Below, one piece after another: positions 9,568 through 19,792 of a stretch of DNA of 64,000 nt. Under the pieces are notes generated by a model that was given only the letters and a program-made list of their open reading frames with translations, was not told the DNA's origin and did no database searches. The position numbers and the translations under genes were made by a program. The stretch spans positions 745,802 through 809,801 of the forward strand of contig LT598455.1 in NCBI GenBank assembly GCA_900074725.1, in the 5' to 3' direction. The stretch's first letter is position 1. Each line of letters begins with the position of its first letter. The DNA comes from Lachancea dasiensis. Taxonomy: Eukaryota; Ascomycota; Saccharomycetes; Saccharomycetales; Saccharomycetaceae.

Positions 9568-10534
9568 ATCTGTTGGGAATCGCGGATGCGGCGCTTCAGT
9601 TACTAACTCTGTGGGCAAAAGCTCGCTATATGGTACGTACAGTATGTAAACGATGCTTCAGCGTAATCGAACGTTCAATTGAGAAATCAAAAAAAGGTAT
9701 TGAAACTGCCCACAAATTTACGCTTATACTGCGCTTTCAAAATGTCTGTATACACTTTCAGATGAGCTCTGCGGTGTTTAATGCTCTTACTACCTTTGCT
9801 ATTCGGAGGTTGGCCCTTAACGATAGATTAGCAAAAGCTGTACCGTAATGGTAATATAAAAATTAGATTCTACAGTGTCAGTGTAAACAAAGAAAACAAG
9901 AAGCACCGTGGCACCAGCCAAAGGGCCTTCACCTCAAGACTAACAGACCGGCTTAAAGTGCGTGTGCCATTATAGTATAGAAAATTCTCAGAATCGATTT
10001 TACATGTCTCGCTCGCATCGCGAAATTCTTACCAATATAAAGACCACCAGCTGTTTGCTGAGGCTAAGCTCGGAGTCTTCACTTTTTAGTTGCCATCCTC
10101 TTTCAGGCCCTCGTTTTCTAAGTTCCTCGCCATAGCACTGAATAGAAGGATCCTACGTAATCGCTCTTTCACCGGCATATATCGGCAACGTCAAATGTCT
10201 CGAGCTCATTGTTGATCACGCCTTCGTTGTCGTCCAATGAAAACACAGTCCTATGTGATGTCAATTGCAGACAAAATTGCACAGCAACTTACATTTTGGA
10301 ATGGCGGGGCACCTTCAGGTGACTTGAGGTATTTGCTCAGATTCATAAACACTACACGGTTTGTAATCCTTAATCAGTCTCGCTGAGGACAGAAAAAGGT
10401 GGATCTTAAATTCCCATTTGCTTTGAACGCAACAGAGTGATTTTCCTATATATATCGGTGGCATTGTATATCAGACCGAGTTAGAAATTGCTACATAAGC
10501 TAAGACCGCGATTCGCTTACATTACACTACAGGT
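9568..10534. other. Divergent promoter region NNR2/MCR1
   Basis: About 970 bp without a convincing gene. A TATATATA stretch near 10448-10455, some 80-90 bp before the MCR1 ATG, is the likely MCR1 TATA region. Nothing else recognisable was found by eye, including no tRNA. Confidence 0.5.
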
Positions 10535-11413
10535 ATGCTTTCGAGAGTCTTGAGACACAGGGCTACACTGCCATTGGCTATCGGCTCGGCCGCTATTGCA
10601 ACCGCTTTTTACAACACTACATTCATCAAGAACGAACCCTTGAAGACGTTCCAAGGTGACAACGCTTGGATTGAATTGCCAATTGCGAAGATTGAGGATG
10701 TTTCCCACGATACCCGTCGCTTCACTTTTAACTTGCCTGAGAAAGACCAAGTCACCGGCTTGATCACAGCCTCGGCCTTGCTGGCTAAGCTGCAGACCCC
10801 AAAGGGATCAAATGTTATCAGACCATACACTCCAGTGAGTGACGTGAGCACCAAGGGCCACTTCGAGCTAGTCATCAAGCACTACAAGGACGGCAAGTTC
10901 ACAGAGATGCTCTTCGACAAAAAGCCCTCCGACACAGTGGCGTTCAAAGGCCCCATCAAGAAGTGGGAATGGAAGCCCAACTCTTTTGAGTCCATCACTT
11001 TGCTAGGTGCCGGCTCCGGTATCACGCCACTGTACCAATTGGTGCACCACATCTCGCAAAACCCAGAGGACAAGACCAAGATCAACTTGTTGTATGGTAA
11101 CAAGACTCCAAACGATATCTTGTTGAAGAAGGAATTGGAGGAAATCCAAGCTAAATACCCCGAACAGGTCAAACTGCACTTATTCGTGGACAAGGCCGAG
11201 GGCGACTTCAAGGGCAACCTCGGATTCATCACCAAGGAGTACTTGGAAGCCAACACCCCCAAGCCATCCGATTCTCACCAGGTTTTTGTATGTGGCCCTC
11301 CACCTTTCATGAAGGCTTACTCTGGTCCCAAGACCTCTCCACAAGATCAAGGTGAGCTCGTCGGTATTCTCAAAGATTTGGGTCACACCAAAGAGCATGT
11401 GTTCAAATTCTGA
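10535..11413 (+). CDS. MCR1: Mitochondrial NADH-cytochrome b5 reductase
   Basis: A 292-aa flavoprotein. The N-terminus is basic and rich in Ser and Leu ([17 protein letters not shown]) and leads into a hydrophobic segment (about 11-27). This fits the known dual sorting of Mcr1 as a 34-kDa outer-membrane form and a 32-kDa intermembrane-space form. The FAD motif RPYTPVS is at 96-102, the NADH-binding GAGSGITP at 158-165 and CGPPP at 253-257, the standard order for cytochrome b5 reductases. It passes electrons from NADH to cytochrome b5 or D-erythroascorbyl radical and supports ergosterol synthesis. MCR1 is divergent from NNR2 and convergent with DBR1 (120 bp gap), as in S. cerevisiae (YKL150W). 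Confidence 0.97.
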   Translation: MLSRVLRHRATLPLAIGSAAIATAFYNTTFIKNEPLKTFQGDNAWIELPIAKIEDVSHDTRRFTFNLPEKDQVTGLITASALLAKLQTPKGSNVIRPYTPVSDVSTKGHFELVIKHYKDGKFTEMLFDKKPSDTVAFKGPIKKWEWKPNSFESITLLGAGSGITPLYQLVHHISQNPEDKTKINLLYGNKTPNDILLKKELEEIQAKYPEQVKLHLFVDKAEGDFKGNLGFITKEYLEANTPKPSDSHQVFVCGPPPFMKAYSGPKTSPQDQGELVGILKDLGHTKEHVFKF

Positions 11414-11533
11414 ACGCATACCCGTCAAGTTACGATAAAGTACATATATATTCCATTTAAAGACATACATCCGATTCCCCACTAAGTAAGGCGGTTGCTA
11501 CACTGCTTCTAATGCCGTTAGTCTCAACAGGTA

Positions 11534-12670
11534 TCAATGTTTCAGTTCGTAATGCTCCCAGTTTATCTCCCCGGCGTCCCCACGTTGATGTCGTAGTTCT
11601 TCAAAATCGATGTCTTGAAGCTTACGGGCAGTTGCTTTATTCGTGGTCAAGAAGTCGCGATTCGCTTCAAATTCAGGATTCACATACATTCTCACCTCAT
11701 TAGAATCAAAAGTGGGATGTGCTTCGTCCACGGGCAATTCGAGCAGTGACATATGCTTTCTTTTTGGTCCACACTTATCTAAAGCCAAAAACTTCGTGCG
11801 CCTAGGTTCTATATTGCAGTTCTTGCTAGAACTCGATTCATTGAAATCTAAATCCAGATCAATCTCGTCTGGATTTGTTTCCTGCAAACCTCTCTTCTTT
11901 TCAACGACCTCTGCTTCGTACTTTACGTGCAAGTGTGCACTGAGCCACCAGCGAGGCATGAGAGACCTCAGGAGCTCCCAATTGACTGGACTGCCCAACT
12001 TACCTTGACGAATATCCTCTTTAAAGTATGGCTTGAGCTTTATAAGCGTCTTTACATTTCCATGACCCACGACACCATTGGGCCAGTCATGGCTGAGCAT
12101 AATGTCGCTCTTGCTCAACATAAACAGAGGTAAAACGTCAGATTTGCGGACATGATACATGCTCCTCACATAATTGTGCCAACCGTGAATTTTGATGTGC
12201 TCTAATGAAGGCCTTGCAGAATTGAAATCGTGGTGCTTGTATATGCCGCTCAATCCACTGATGGTAATCCCCTGAATGACGACAGAACCACTGTAGCCCA
12301 TGTAGTAAATGTTTTTGGCTATGAACCCCCCAGATGGAAGTTCCGCCAGCCCTTGCATACACTCATGGTTTCCTCCGATGAAAATAGTCAGAATGGGCGC
12401 TTCTAGCTCACCACTGTAGTACTTGGGAAAGTCGCCTAACCTCTTATAACGATCAGGAATTGCAATGGATTCCATATCGTCTTCATTTCTAAGAGACTGG
12501 AAGTCTCCCAGAATTATTAACAGGTCTGGGAGCTTAGAGCCATATTGGGCCTCGAGTTTACTATAAATGTTAAGAAGCTCTCCATGTGCACATCCTTGGA
12601 CCGCTATACTTAATGTTTTCACCATACGCGATGTGCTTTCATATAAGGATCTTATTTCACCTGATGACAT
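11534..12670 (-). CDS. DBR1: RNA lariat debranching enzyme
   Basis: A 378-aa metallophosphoesterase that hydrolyses the 2'-5' bond at the branch point of excised intron lariats, allowing intron turnover and release of intronic snoRNAs. Metal-binding motifs appear in order: QGCAHGEL, LLIILGDFQSLRN, FIGGNHECM, MLSHDWPNGVVGHG and WWLSAHLHVKYEAEV. The C-terminal part carries the conserved FLALDKCGPKRK box. Two starts are possible. The ATG at 12670 gives 15 extra residues, while the ATG at 12625 (MVKTLSIAVQGCAHG) lines up with S. cerevisiae Dbr1 (MTKLRIAVQGCCHG) and may be the true one. An (AT)n run at about 12694-12711 lies directly upstream. Confidence 0.95.
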   Translation of the reverse strand: MSSGEIRSLYESTSRMVKTLSIAVQGCAHGELLNIYSKLEAQYGSKLPDLLIILGDFQSLRNEDDMESIAIPDRYKRLGDFPKYYSGELEAPILTIFIGGNHECMQGLAELPSGGFIAKNIYYMGYSGSVVIQGITISGLSGIYKHHDFNSARPSLEHIKIHGWHNYVRSMYHVRKSDVLPLFMLSKSDIMLSHDWPNGVVGHGNVKTLIKLKPYFKEDIRQGKLGSPVNWELLRSLMPRWWLSAHLHVKYEAEVVEKKRGLQETNPDEIDLDLDFNESSSSKNCNIEPRRTKFLALDKCGPKRKHMSLLELPVDEAHPTFDSNEVRMYVNPEFEANRDFLTTNKATARKLQDIDFEELRHQRGDAGEINWEHYELKH

Positions 12671-12693
12671 ACTGACAGGAATAAATAATGGTT

Positions 12694-12711
12694 AATATAT
12701 ATATATATATA
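12694..12711. repeat. Short (AT)n microsatellite upstream of DBR1
   Basis: An alternating AT run of about nine units lies between the SDH1 stop and the DBR1 start, some 25-40 bp before the first DBR1 ATG. It can serve as TATA-like promoter sequence and is a likely length polymorphism. Confidence 0.8.
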
Positions 12712-12776
12712 GTAAAAGTTATGGAATAAATAATTTGCATGAACCCGACATTAGTCTAAATTAAAATCCGAGTCGC

Positions 12777-14690
12777 TCAGTATGCTCTCACAGTTGGCAA
12801 AACTGGTGGGCATTCGGCTTCGTCCAATGTTGTAGCAATCACGCCTCTGTATTTCAAATCAACCTCTCCTTGAGGGTCTGCTTGCCATGACAGGGTGTGC
12901 TTCATCCAGTTCTCATCGTCTCTTTCAGGATAATCTTCTCTGGCGTGAGCACCACGGGATTCTTTTCTGTTGGCAGCTGATTTAGCGGTTTGGATAGCGT
13001 TAGTCAACAGGTTTTGCAATTCCAGAGTTTCGACCATGTCGGAGTTCCAGATCATGGATCTGTCGGAGGTGCCAACATCGGCAAAAGATTTGTCAACGGC
13101 AGTGACGTTTTTGACACCCTCATCCAAAGATTCCTGGGTTCTGAAAACGGAAACATCATTTTGCATTGCCTTTTGCATGGCAAGTCTGATTTCAGCAGTG
13201 GACTTAGAACCAGATGCGTTTCTGATCTTATCTAGGTTGGCGATGGAGTCCTTACCCAAGTCAGCTGGCACAGGCTTGTGGGGTAGGCCAGGTTGTAGAG
13301 AGTCCGCAACGGTGTGAGCAACAGCACGACCGAAAACGACCAAATCCAACAAAGAGTTGGCACCCAATCTGTTAGCACCGTGAACAGAGACACATGCAGC
13401 TTCACCACAAGCCAATAGACCTGGGATGACTTTGTCCTTACCTTCTTCGTCGATGGTCAAGGCCTCACCCGACCATTTGGTTGGAATACCACCCATGTTA
13501 TAGTGGACAGTTGGCAAAATTGGGATTGGTTCCTTGGTAACATCGACACCAGCAAAGATTGCAGCAGTCTCAGAGATACCTGGTAGTCTCTCCTTCAAGA
13601 CACTGGCTGGCAAGTGGTTCAATTGCAAGAACATGTGATCCTTGTCGGGGCCAACACCTCTACCTTCACGGATTTCCATGGTAATGGAACGAGAGACAAC
13701 ATCTCTACAAGCCAAATCCTTAGCCGTTGGAGCGTAACGTTCCATAAATCTTTCACCTTCGGAGTTGACCAAGAAACCACCTTCACCACGAGCACCTTCG
13801 GTGATCAAACAACCGGACCCGTAGATACCAGAAGGGTGGAATTGCACGAATTCCAAATCTTGCAAGGGGAACCCGGCACGCGAAACCATGGCGTTACCGT
13901 CACCAGTACATGTGTGGGCAGAGGTACACGAAAAGTAAGTACGACCGTAACCACCGGTGGCCATGACGGTCTTGTGTGCTCTGAATCTGTGAATGGTACC
14001 ATCTTCTTGGTTGTAAGCAATGACACCGACAACTTCACCGTTGTGAACAAGTAGGTCCATAGCGAAGTACTCGATAAAGAAGTGTGTGTTGTGTCTTAGA
14101 GCCTGGCCGTATAGTGTATGCAGTAAGGCATGACCGGTTCTGTCAGCGACGGCACAAGTTCTATAGGCTTGGCCACCTTTACCGTTCTCCTTGGTCTGCC
14201 CACCAAAAGCACGCTGGTAGATACGTCCTTCTTCGGTTCTGGAAAATGGGACACCAAAGTGTTCCAGCTCGATGATGGAGTCCGAGGCCTCACGCGTCAT
14301 GTAGTGAATCGAGTCCTGGTCACCAAGCCAGTCCGAGCCCTTCACAGTGTCGTACATGTGCCACTTCCAGTCGTCCTTGTGCATGTTACCCAAGGCGGCG
14401 TTGATACCACCCTGGGCGGCCACGGTGTGCGATCTGGTGGGGAAAAGCTTGGAGATGCACGCGGTCTTGTACCCAGCCTCGGCAAGCCCGAAAGCAGCTC
14501 TGAGACCGGCACCACCGGCACCCACGACCAAACAGTCGTACTCGTGGTCCACCACCTGGTATTTCGAGCCAAAAGGCGCCGAATTCGCCCCGTTCACGTC
14601 GTCATGCGCGGCAAAAGCACGCATCGCACGGCTGGAGCGGCTAAACAGCCTTCTGCTAGAAGAGAGCTGCAACTGTCTGAGCGAAAGCAT
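12777..14690 (-). CDS. SDH1: Succinate dehydrogenase flavoprotein subunit
   Basis: A 637-aa mitochondrial matrix flavoprotein of complex II. It oxidises succinate to fumarate and passes electrons through Sdh2 to ubiquinone. Residues 1 to about 28 ([20 protein letters not shown] and on) form a typical presequence rich in Arg, Ser and Leu. The dinucleotide fold reads [14 protein letters not shown] (53-66), and the covalent FAD site is [10 protein letters not shown] with H88. GGEGFLVN-type and [21 protein letters not shown] segments form the substrate region, and the C-terminal region ends with the conserved [21 protein letters not shown] helix (given here in part for recognition). Codon use is strongly biased. 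A CCAAT on the gene strand near 14916-14912 could be a Hap2/3/4/5 site, as expected of a respiratory gene, but one short match is weak evidence. Confidence 0.98.
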   Translation of the reverse strand: MLSLRQLQLSSSRRLFSRSSRAMRAFAAHDDVNGANSAPFGSKYQVVDHEYDCLVVGAGGAGLRAAFGLAEAGYKTACISKLFPTRSHTVAAQGGINAALGNMHKDDWKWHMYDTVKGSDWLGDQDSIHYMTREASDSIIELEHFGVPFSRTEEGRIYQRAFGGQTKENGKGGQAYRTCAVADRTGHALLHTLYGQALRHNTHFFIEYFAMDLLVHNGEVVGVIAYNQEDGTIHRFRAHKTVMATGGYGRTYFSCTSAHTCTGDGNAMVSRAGFPLQDLEFVQFHPSGIYGSGCLITEGARGEGGFLVNSEGERFMERYAPTAKDLACRDVVSRSITMEIREGRGVGPDKDHMFLQLNHLPASVLKERLPGISETAAIFAGVDVTKEPIPILPTVHYNMGGIPTKWSGEALTIDEEGKDKVIPGLLACGEAACVSVHGANRLGANSLLDLVVFGRAVAHTVADSLQPGLPHKPVPADLGKDSIANLDKIRNASGSKSTAEIRLAMQKAMQNDVSVFRTQESLDEGVKNVTAVDKSFADVGTSDRSMIWNSDMVETLELQNLLTNAIQTAKSAANRKESRGAHAREDYPERDDENWMKHTLSWQADPQGEVDLKYRGVIATTLDEAECPPVLPTVRAY

Positions 14691-15913
14691 CCTAGTCTTT
14701 TTTTTTCTCTGGTTGGTGAGTTTCGCCGAGTTCTCTAGCTAAGACACTAACGACCTTGCTAAAACTCGCGCTTTGGGTCCTTGGCCGAAAATACCGCCCT
14801 TGAATAACCTCCGAAGCTGCTGCTTAGTGTGTGTCCGAGTATTTCCCACTACTTTGAGAGGAAAATGCCTTGGTATAACGTTTTCAAGTCACACGAAAAG
14901 ATGACCCCAAAATTGGATATTTGAGTCCTGCTTGTTTTCCCGATGCGTATTACGAGAATTCTCTCCTAACACTCCCCACAATCTCAAATCTAAAGCTGAT
15001 CTGCTTCCGCGATTCGTTGATGTTGAAGCTGGAAGATTGTCCAATGAAATGAAGTTCCCGGATATTTTCTTTGGTAGCTTATATATCGTCAGCATACCAC
15101 ATTCCACGAATCCCGAGAGGCTCCGAAAAAATGATCCATCTCATCACATTATACGTGTCCTATTTGGCGGCGTAATTTTTTATCGGAAGCGACACGGACT
15201 GGTCGACAGAGGCGACGACAACGACAGCGGAGGAGATAGTGTTTGAAGCGCAGTGGCAGCCAAAGGGGGCACAGATCTGGTTTGGATGGTGGGCAGGATG
15301 GCCATGAAATGGCATGCACCAGCGGGACGCGATCGGCGTTTTCGTGATTTTTTCTTTTGGGGAGTCGCTAATCCAGCCCGTTCTGTCGGCGGTGTGTGAG
15401 AACCGAGCGCTACTCGGTACTTGCAGGGCGCTGGTGGACTGGGCGGCGTCAGACGTTGGCGAAAGAGTCCGCGACGATGGATACCGCGCGTCACTTTGTA
15501 CGTGTGTGTCGCTGTGCCACACTGGTACATAGTGATATTGGGATGGGCGACTTTACGGTGCGAGGGGAAAGGTGCGAGGCCAGAAGGAGCACATGTGTGC
15601 ATCCTGAGCCTTGGCAGTGTGCCGTGGGGGTCTGTATGTCCGGTTCTTGTATATGTCTTGGTTATTTTTGTTTTTGTGTTGGCCGTAATTCATCCCATCC
15701 TCCCGCACCCAGAAGCGCGTCCTCCTGGGGCCATGGGGCGGTCGAGGATGCCGCAGGGACGCGCAAAGTCGCTGCTGTGCACGCTTTGTCGCGACTTTTC
15801 CCTGGTCATGTTCTGATGCTGCTCACATGTAACGGTTTTGGCCGTTTATATATTCTCTGATCTTAAGAACCCGACCGCATCTCTCCGCTCCCAGGGCAGT
15901 CAGCAATCAAATA
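14691..15913. other. Divergent intergenic region SDH1/AVT3
   Basis: A long (1.2 kb) divergent promoter region. Open frames across 15396-15860 lack an early ATG, overlap each other in two frames and resemble no family, so I regard them as chance in a GT-rich stretch. CCAAT boxes occur on both strands (near 14912 and 15040). No RNA gene is apparent. Confidence 0.5.
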
Positions 15914-17749
15914 ATGCCAGTCAACCTTCGCAAAGACAGTCGCAGCGCGCTATCTGTAGACATTGATGCTTTGAGGTCTATTAGCGCCAGTCGCAGGCCC
16001 TCAGGAGCGGCCCCCAATGTTGTGGTAGCCAGTTCACCAGGTCAGCACGTTGCAGACGCCGTGTCTCGCCATTTGGTCAGTGCTTCCGACTCTGCAGATG
16101 CAGCGTCTTTCAACCCTTTGCATCTGCTCGGAGGAGATATCACCCGGGAGCTTTACCGTTGGCAAGACCAAAACCAGGATGAGGCGGTCGAAGGACAGCA
16201 AATTCGCTCCGAGATGCCCAAACATCGCCGGTCGGCTAGTTTTTCAGGCAGTGTGATGTCGCATAGCTCCATCCCAAACACTGAAATGTCGGCAGAACAA
16301 ATGCGAGCTCCACAAGGCTTCAGACGTAGCTTTTTGGTTACCAAGAGTTTACAAGAAAACGGGGACATTCCCGTTTTCAGTGCTCGTAATTTCTACGAGT
16401 TCCTCACCCTGTATGGACATTTTGCCGGGCAGGATCTGAGTGAAGATGAGGATGAAGATTTGGATAAAACGCACCCTGTAGAGGAAGATGAGGAAACGGC
16501 GCTGTTAGGCGAGAGTCCTGCTAAAAGACGTGCTGCCATACGCGCGATGCGCCGCGGAGCTCACAAATCCTCCACTTTGAAGGCGGTCCTGCTATTGTTG
16601 AAGTCATTTATCGGGTCGGGTGTTTTATTTCTACCTCGTGCATTCCATAACGGCGGGTGGGCTTTCTCTTCGTTCTCTCTGCTTACGTGCTGCCTCTTAT
16701 CGTATCACTGTTTCATTCTTTTGATCAATACCAAGAACAAGCTGAAAGTCAATGGCTATGGTGACTTGGGGGGCGCAATTTACGGTCGCCACATGGAAAA
16801 TGCCATTTTGGGATCCATCGTTTTGTCGCAAATTGGGTTTGTGGCTGCTTACACTGTCTTCACTGCAACTAACCTTCAGGTTTTCTTCGCAAATGTGTTT
16901 GAATGGGAATCCTCAGTGACATTCTGGATTTTAGTGCAACTGCTTTTCATAACTCCCTTGTCGCTTACCAGAAACATTTCCAAACTAAGTGGAACTGCGT
17001 TAATTGCGGACCTTTTCATCTTTTTTGGACTCACATATGTCTACTACTACTGCGGTACATATGTCGCTGCGCATGGGATTGCCTCTGAGACAATGCTAGT
17101 TTTCAATAAAAATGATTGGACATTGTTCATTGGCACTGCAATCTTCACTTACGAAGGCATAGGGCTTCTTATCCCAATTCAAGAGTCGATGAAGCATCCA
17201 GAAAAATTTAACAAATGTTTATTCGGGGTCATGGCCTCGGCAGGGGTTGTTTTTATCTCCTGTGGATTTCTGTGCTACTCGGCTTTTGGCGAGGAGGTCA
17301 AGACTGTCATTCTACTGAACTTTCCTCGCGACTCAGGGATGACTACGATGGTACAATTACTGTATGCCTTGGCGATTTTACTTTCGACTCCTTTACAGTT
17401 GTTTCCCGTCATTAGAATTCTGGAAACAAGCATTTTCCCCAAAGACGCCTCGGGAAAATACAATCCCCGTGTCAAATGGCTCAAGAACTATTTTAGGATA
17501 GCAGTCGTTATCATGAACTTGACCATTGCTTGGTTAGGGGCAAATGACCTAGATAAATTCGTATCTCTGGTGGGGAGTTTTGCCTGTGTGCCTCTCATTT
17601 ACGTGTATCCGCCAATGCTGCACCTACAAGCGTTTCGCAATGGCGGAGCTTCAAAGCTGTCATTGGTATCTGATATGCTGATCGCCATATTTGGCGTTTG
17701 CGTCATGGTCTACACCACTTATCAAGCAGTCTATCTGTGGTTTTCCTGA
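15914..17749 (+). CDS. AVT3: Vacuolar amino-acid transporter, AAAP family (Avt3-like)
   Basis: A 611-aa polytopic protein. The first 220 residues or so are hydrophilic and Ser/Asp/Glu-rich, probably a cytosolic tail. About eleven transmembrane segments follow, beginning with STLKAVLLLLKSFIGSGVLFLPRAF, which contains the family's helix-1 motif. S. cerevisiae Avt3 (692 aa) and Avt4 export neutral amino acids from the vacuole to the cytosol. In a lineage that did not pass through genome duplication, one gene would represent both. Other recognisable parts are GDLGGAIYG, the loop NDWTLFIGTAIFTYEGIGLLIPIQESMKHP, and C-terminal helices ending YQAVYLWFS. Placement between SDH1 and RPT1 matches YKL146W. 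Confidence 0.92.
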   Translation: MPVNLRKDSRSALSVDIDALRSISASRRPSGAAPNVVVASSPGQHVADAVSRHLVSASDSADAASFNPLHLLGGDITRELYRWQDQNQDEAVEGQQIRSEMPKHRRSASFSGSVMSHSSIPNTEMSAEQMRAPQGFRRSFLVTKSLQENGDIPVFSARNFYEFLTLYGHFAGQDLSEDEDEDLDKTHPVEEDEETALLGESPAKRRAAIRAMRRGAHKSSTLKAVLLLLKSFIGSGVLFLPRAFHNGGWAFSSFSLLTCCLLSYHCFILLINTKNKLKVNGYGDLGGAIYGRHMENAILGSIVLSQIGFVAAYTVFTATNLQVFFANVFEWESSVTFWILVQLLFITPLSLTRNISKLSGTALIADLFIFFGLTYVYYYCGTYVAAHGIASETMLVFNKNDWTLFIGTAIFTYEGIGLLIPIQESMKHPEKFNKCLFGVMASAGVVFISCGFLCYSAFGEEVKTVILLNFPRDSGMTTMVQLLYALAILLSTPLQLFPVIRILETSIFPKDASGKYNPRVKWLKNYFRIAVVIMNLTIAWLGANDLDKFVSLVGSFACVPLIYVYPPMLHLQAFRNGGASKLSLVSDMLIAIFGVCVMVYTTYQAVYLWFS

Positions 17750-18349
17750 TTTGATTTCGTGGTCAAAGTAGAACGATTTTGATGGGAATTACCGCAAACC
17801 TTTCCAATCGGTTTCGACCAAAACACTACTTGAAGGCAATTACGGCAAAGAATTAATATGGTAGAAATTTTTGGCCAAATTTCTCAGGAAGGCGGCATAT
17901 TAGACATTATCAGCGCTTCCATTGTCGAATCACATAATCTTTGAACGTTATCCTCAAGGGCCTCTTATTTCTGTACCTTCAATGGTGATTTGCTGAATGG
18001 TGCGCAGCAGTCAGATTACCCAAAATAAAGCAGTAACACACCAAGCAGAAAATAGCCACACTTATCTTTTGAACAAATTCTTACAGTCTTCCTCCACGGA
18101 ATAGGACATTCAAACACACGATCCTGGGAAAGCAGAAGCCTATACGTTCCATGTTATCGCAAATTGTATGTTGTTAGATGGTGATTGCGTCAGTACAGTT
18201 GTAAGTGATGCGACAAGTGTCGAGACAAAGAAATGATAGTATAGAATGAAAACCCTATGAAAAGTGCTCTGAGGAATCGCATCATACCCCAAAGATGTTC
18301 TGATACAGCATTCCATAATTTTAAGTATTTATAATAGATTATTCTTGAA
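17750..18349. other. Intergenic, AVT3 3' flank
   Basis: A 600-bp AT-rich stretch after the AVT3 stop in which I recognise nothing beyond presumed 3' UTR. It may include older retrotransposon sequence continuous with the relic that follows, but I see no motif to prove it. Confidence 0.4.
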
Positions 18350-19400
18350 ACTTTGAAGAAAGTATATTGGAGCGAGCCAACGTCGGCAATAGTCAACTTG
18401 CTAGGTTGTTTGCTCAATTTGTTTATAGACATCGTTTATTATATCCTGAGTTCTTGATACACAATCTGAAACTTGTAAACCGACTTTTTAATGTCCTCCC
18501 GTGATTATTTGGGGTTATTATTATTGAGGCGAATCTGATTCATTAGTCGAAAGCTTACTAAATTTGTCTTGTAAGTCGGACATAGTCATTGTTAAGATCA
18601 GTAACTTGGATCTAGGGAATTCTATTTTTCTCTCCGTGATTATTTTAGGCATTAGGGTTGGTTCAGTTATCTGAACAAAAGCCTGGTATTTATACAATTC
18701 TCACTCGGTGACTCTGGTCAACACATTTATTAATCACCAATTCTAGATCATTCTATTGCCCAAGGATTACGGCTTCAATGCCGTACGCTACCGATAACTT
18801 ATCGATCGCCAATCCCATTGGACAACAGTTGTTCTCTTCGGTTTGTCTTAGCTGTTAAGCAGACTTGTATGGCCACTGTTGTGTACTATCATTCTGCACC
18901 ATTGTGTCACATATTTACTGACGCTGATTATGCGATTAGGCGCACATCACCATCAGTTTATTCACATTATTCCCAACAATTATCATGGTCTAAACCTGGA
19001 ACATATAGCCGGTATTCATCCCAAACTCTGTCGCAAATAATCCGGATGTAGTTAAGGCTTGATAACGCAACGACTGAGTCCAGAAGATAAATTTCTGAGC
19101 TGCTGGATCATTTAAGTGGCTTCTCAACGCATTTTTCGGCAATCGCTGCTCCTCTGAATCCCATTGGTTAATCGTTCACCTAGTACAATTTCATTTTACT
19201 GACGGCGACAGCATCACTTTGTACTACACTGACACCTGGTTGATGATCGAAATTATTCAACTCGATGCTATCCAGACAGTATCAGAACTCTACCAGTCGG
19301 TAGTTCTAAGGACTTATAGCCCAGCCTCCTCCTATTTGGGACCGCTTGATTCATCGAAACTACAGTCGAAGCATGCTCACTCAAATCTCAGAGTCTAACA
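18350..19400 (+). mobile_element. Decayed Ty1/copia-type retrotransposon pol fragment (RT end to RNase H)
   Basis: This fossil lies on the plus strand between AVT3 and RPT1. A short open stretch at about 18818-19051 contains FTDADYA followed by a serine-rich segment and SWSK, the pattern of the RNase H domain of Ty1/copia elements. Upstream sequence (18350-18470) looks like the end of the reverse transcriptase. It shares clear nucleotide similarity with the second relic at 39.05-39.62 kb, most evident at 18361-18460 and 18990-19310. The element is broken many times, has no recognisable LTRs and is old. Edges are approximate. Part of the interval may be a nested or duplicated piece, since it is longer than the matching relic. 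Confidence 0.5.
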
Positions 19401-19751
19401 CCCAATACCCACTGGTGAGCTAGACATAGCAAAAGGGAGCATCTCTCTTACGCTACAACAGTCTTATGCTACAGCACATCAGACTTTCTGAGAGTCCAGG
19501 TATCCGTTTAATTTTCGTTTTTATTGAAAAATCTGTAATACCTCTGCTCTCTTGATATATAGACCAAGTGTAGTAGAGATTAGAACTTCTTTAAGGTGTC
19601 TTAAATATTTGTATGCCTAGCTATACATTATCTGTTGTTCATGTACTTATGCCTGACTGTAAATCTGACGAGGTAGTCGACGACGCCTGGTAGGTATATT
19701 CGTAAGTAGTGCTGCAGTGATTTCAATTTAAGGAACTTTACTGTAGCTATG
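19401..19751. other. Intergenic, upstream of RPT1
   Basis: About 350 bp between the retrotransposon relic and the RPT1 promoter element. I see no gene or repeat in it; it presumably contains the RPT1 promoter. Confidence 0.4.
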
Positions 19752-19760
19752 TTTGCCACC
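19752..19760 (-). promoter_or_regulatory. Proteasome-associated control element (Rpn4 site) of RPT1
   Basis: TTTGCCACC on the plus strand is a perfect reverse complement of the PACE consensus GGTGGCAAA, which Rpn4 binds upstream of nearly all proteasome genes. It lies only 33 bp before the proposed RPT1 ATG, closer than usual, so either the 5' UTR is very short or transcription starts around the site. Confidence 0.8.
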
Positions 19761-19792
19761 CATCACAACCAGTGTAAGAGAGACTAAGCGCA

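Noticed and set aside
14130-14738. Long plus-strand ORFs opposite SDH1
   Set aside because: They are antisense shadows of a highly codon-biased gene, with no family resemblance.
15396-15860. Overlapping ORFs between SDH1 and AVT3
   Set aside because: No early ATG, two frames open at once, low-complexity GT-rich sequence and no recognisable domain.
18190-18432. Minus-strand ORFs (18190-18432 and 39137-39361) at first looked like gag starts behind solo LTRs
   Set aside because: The two regions align better as plus-strand pol remnants (RT end and RNase H motif), and no LTR termini were found.
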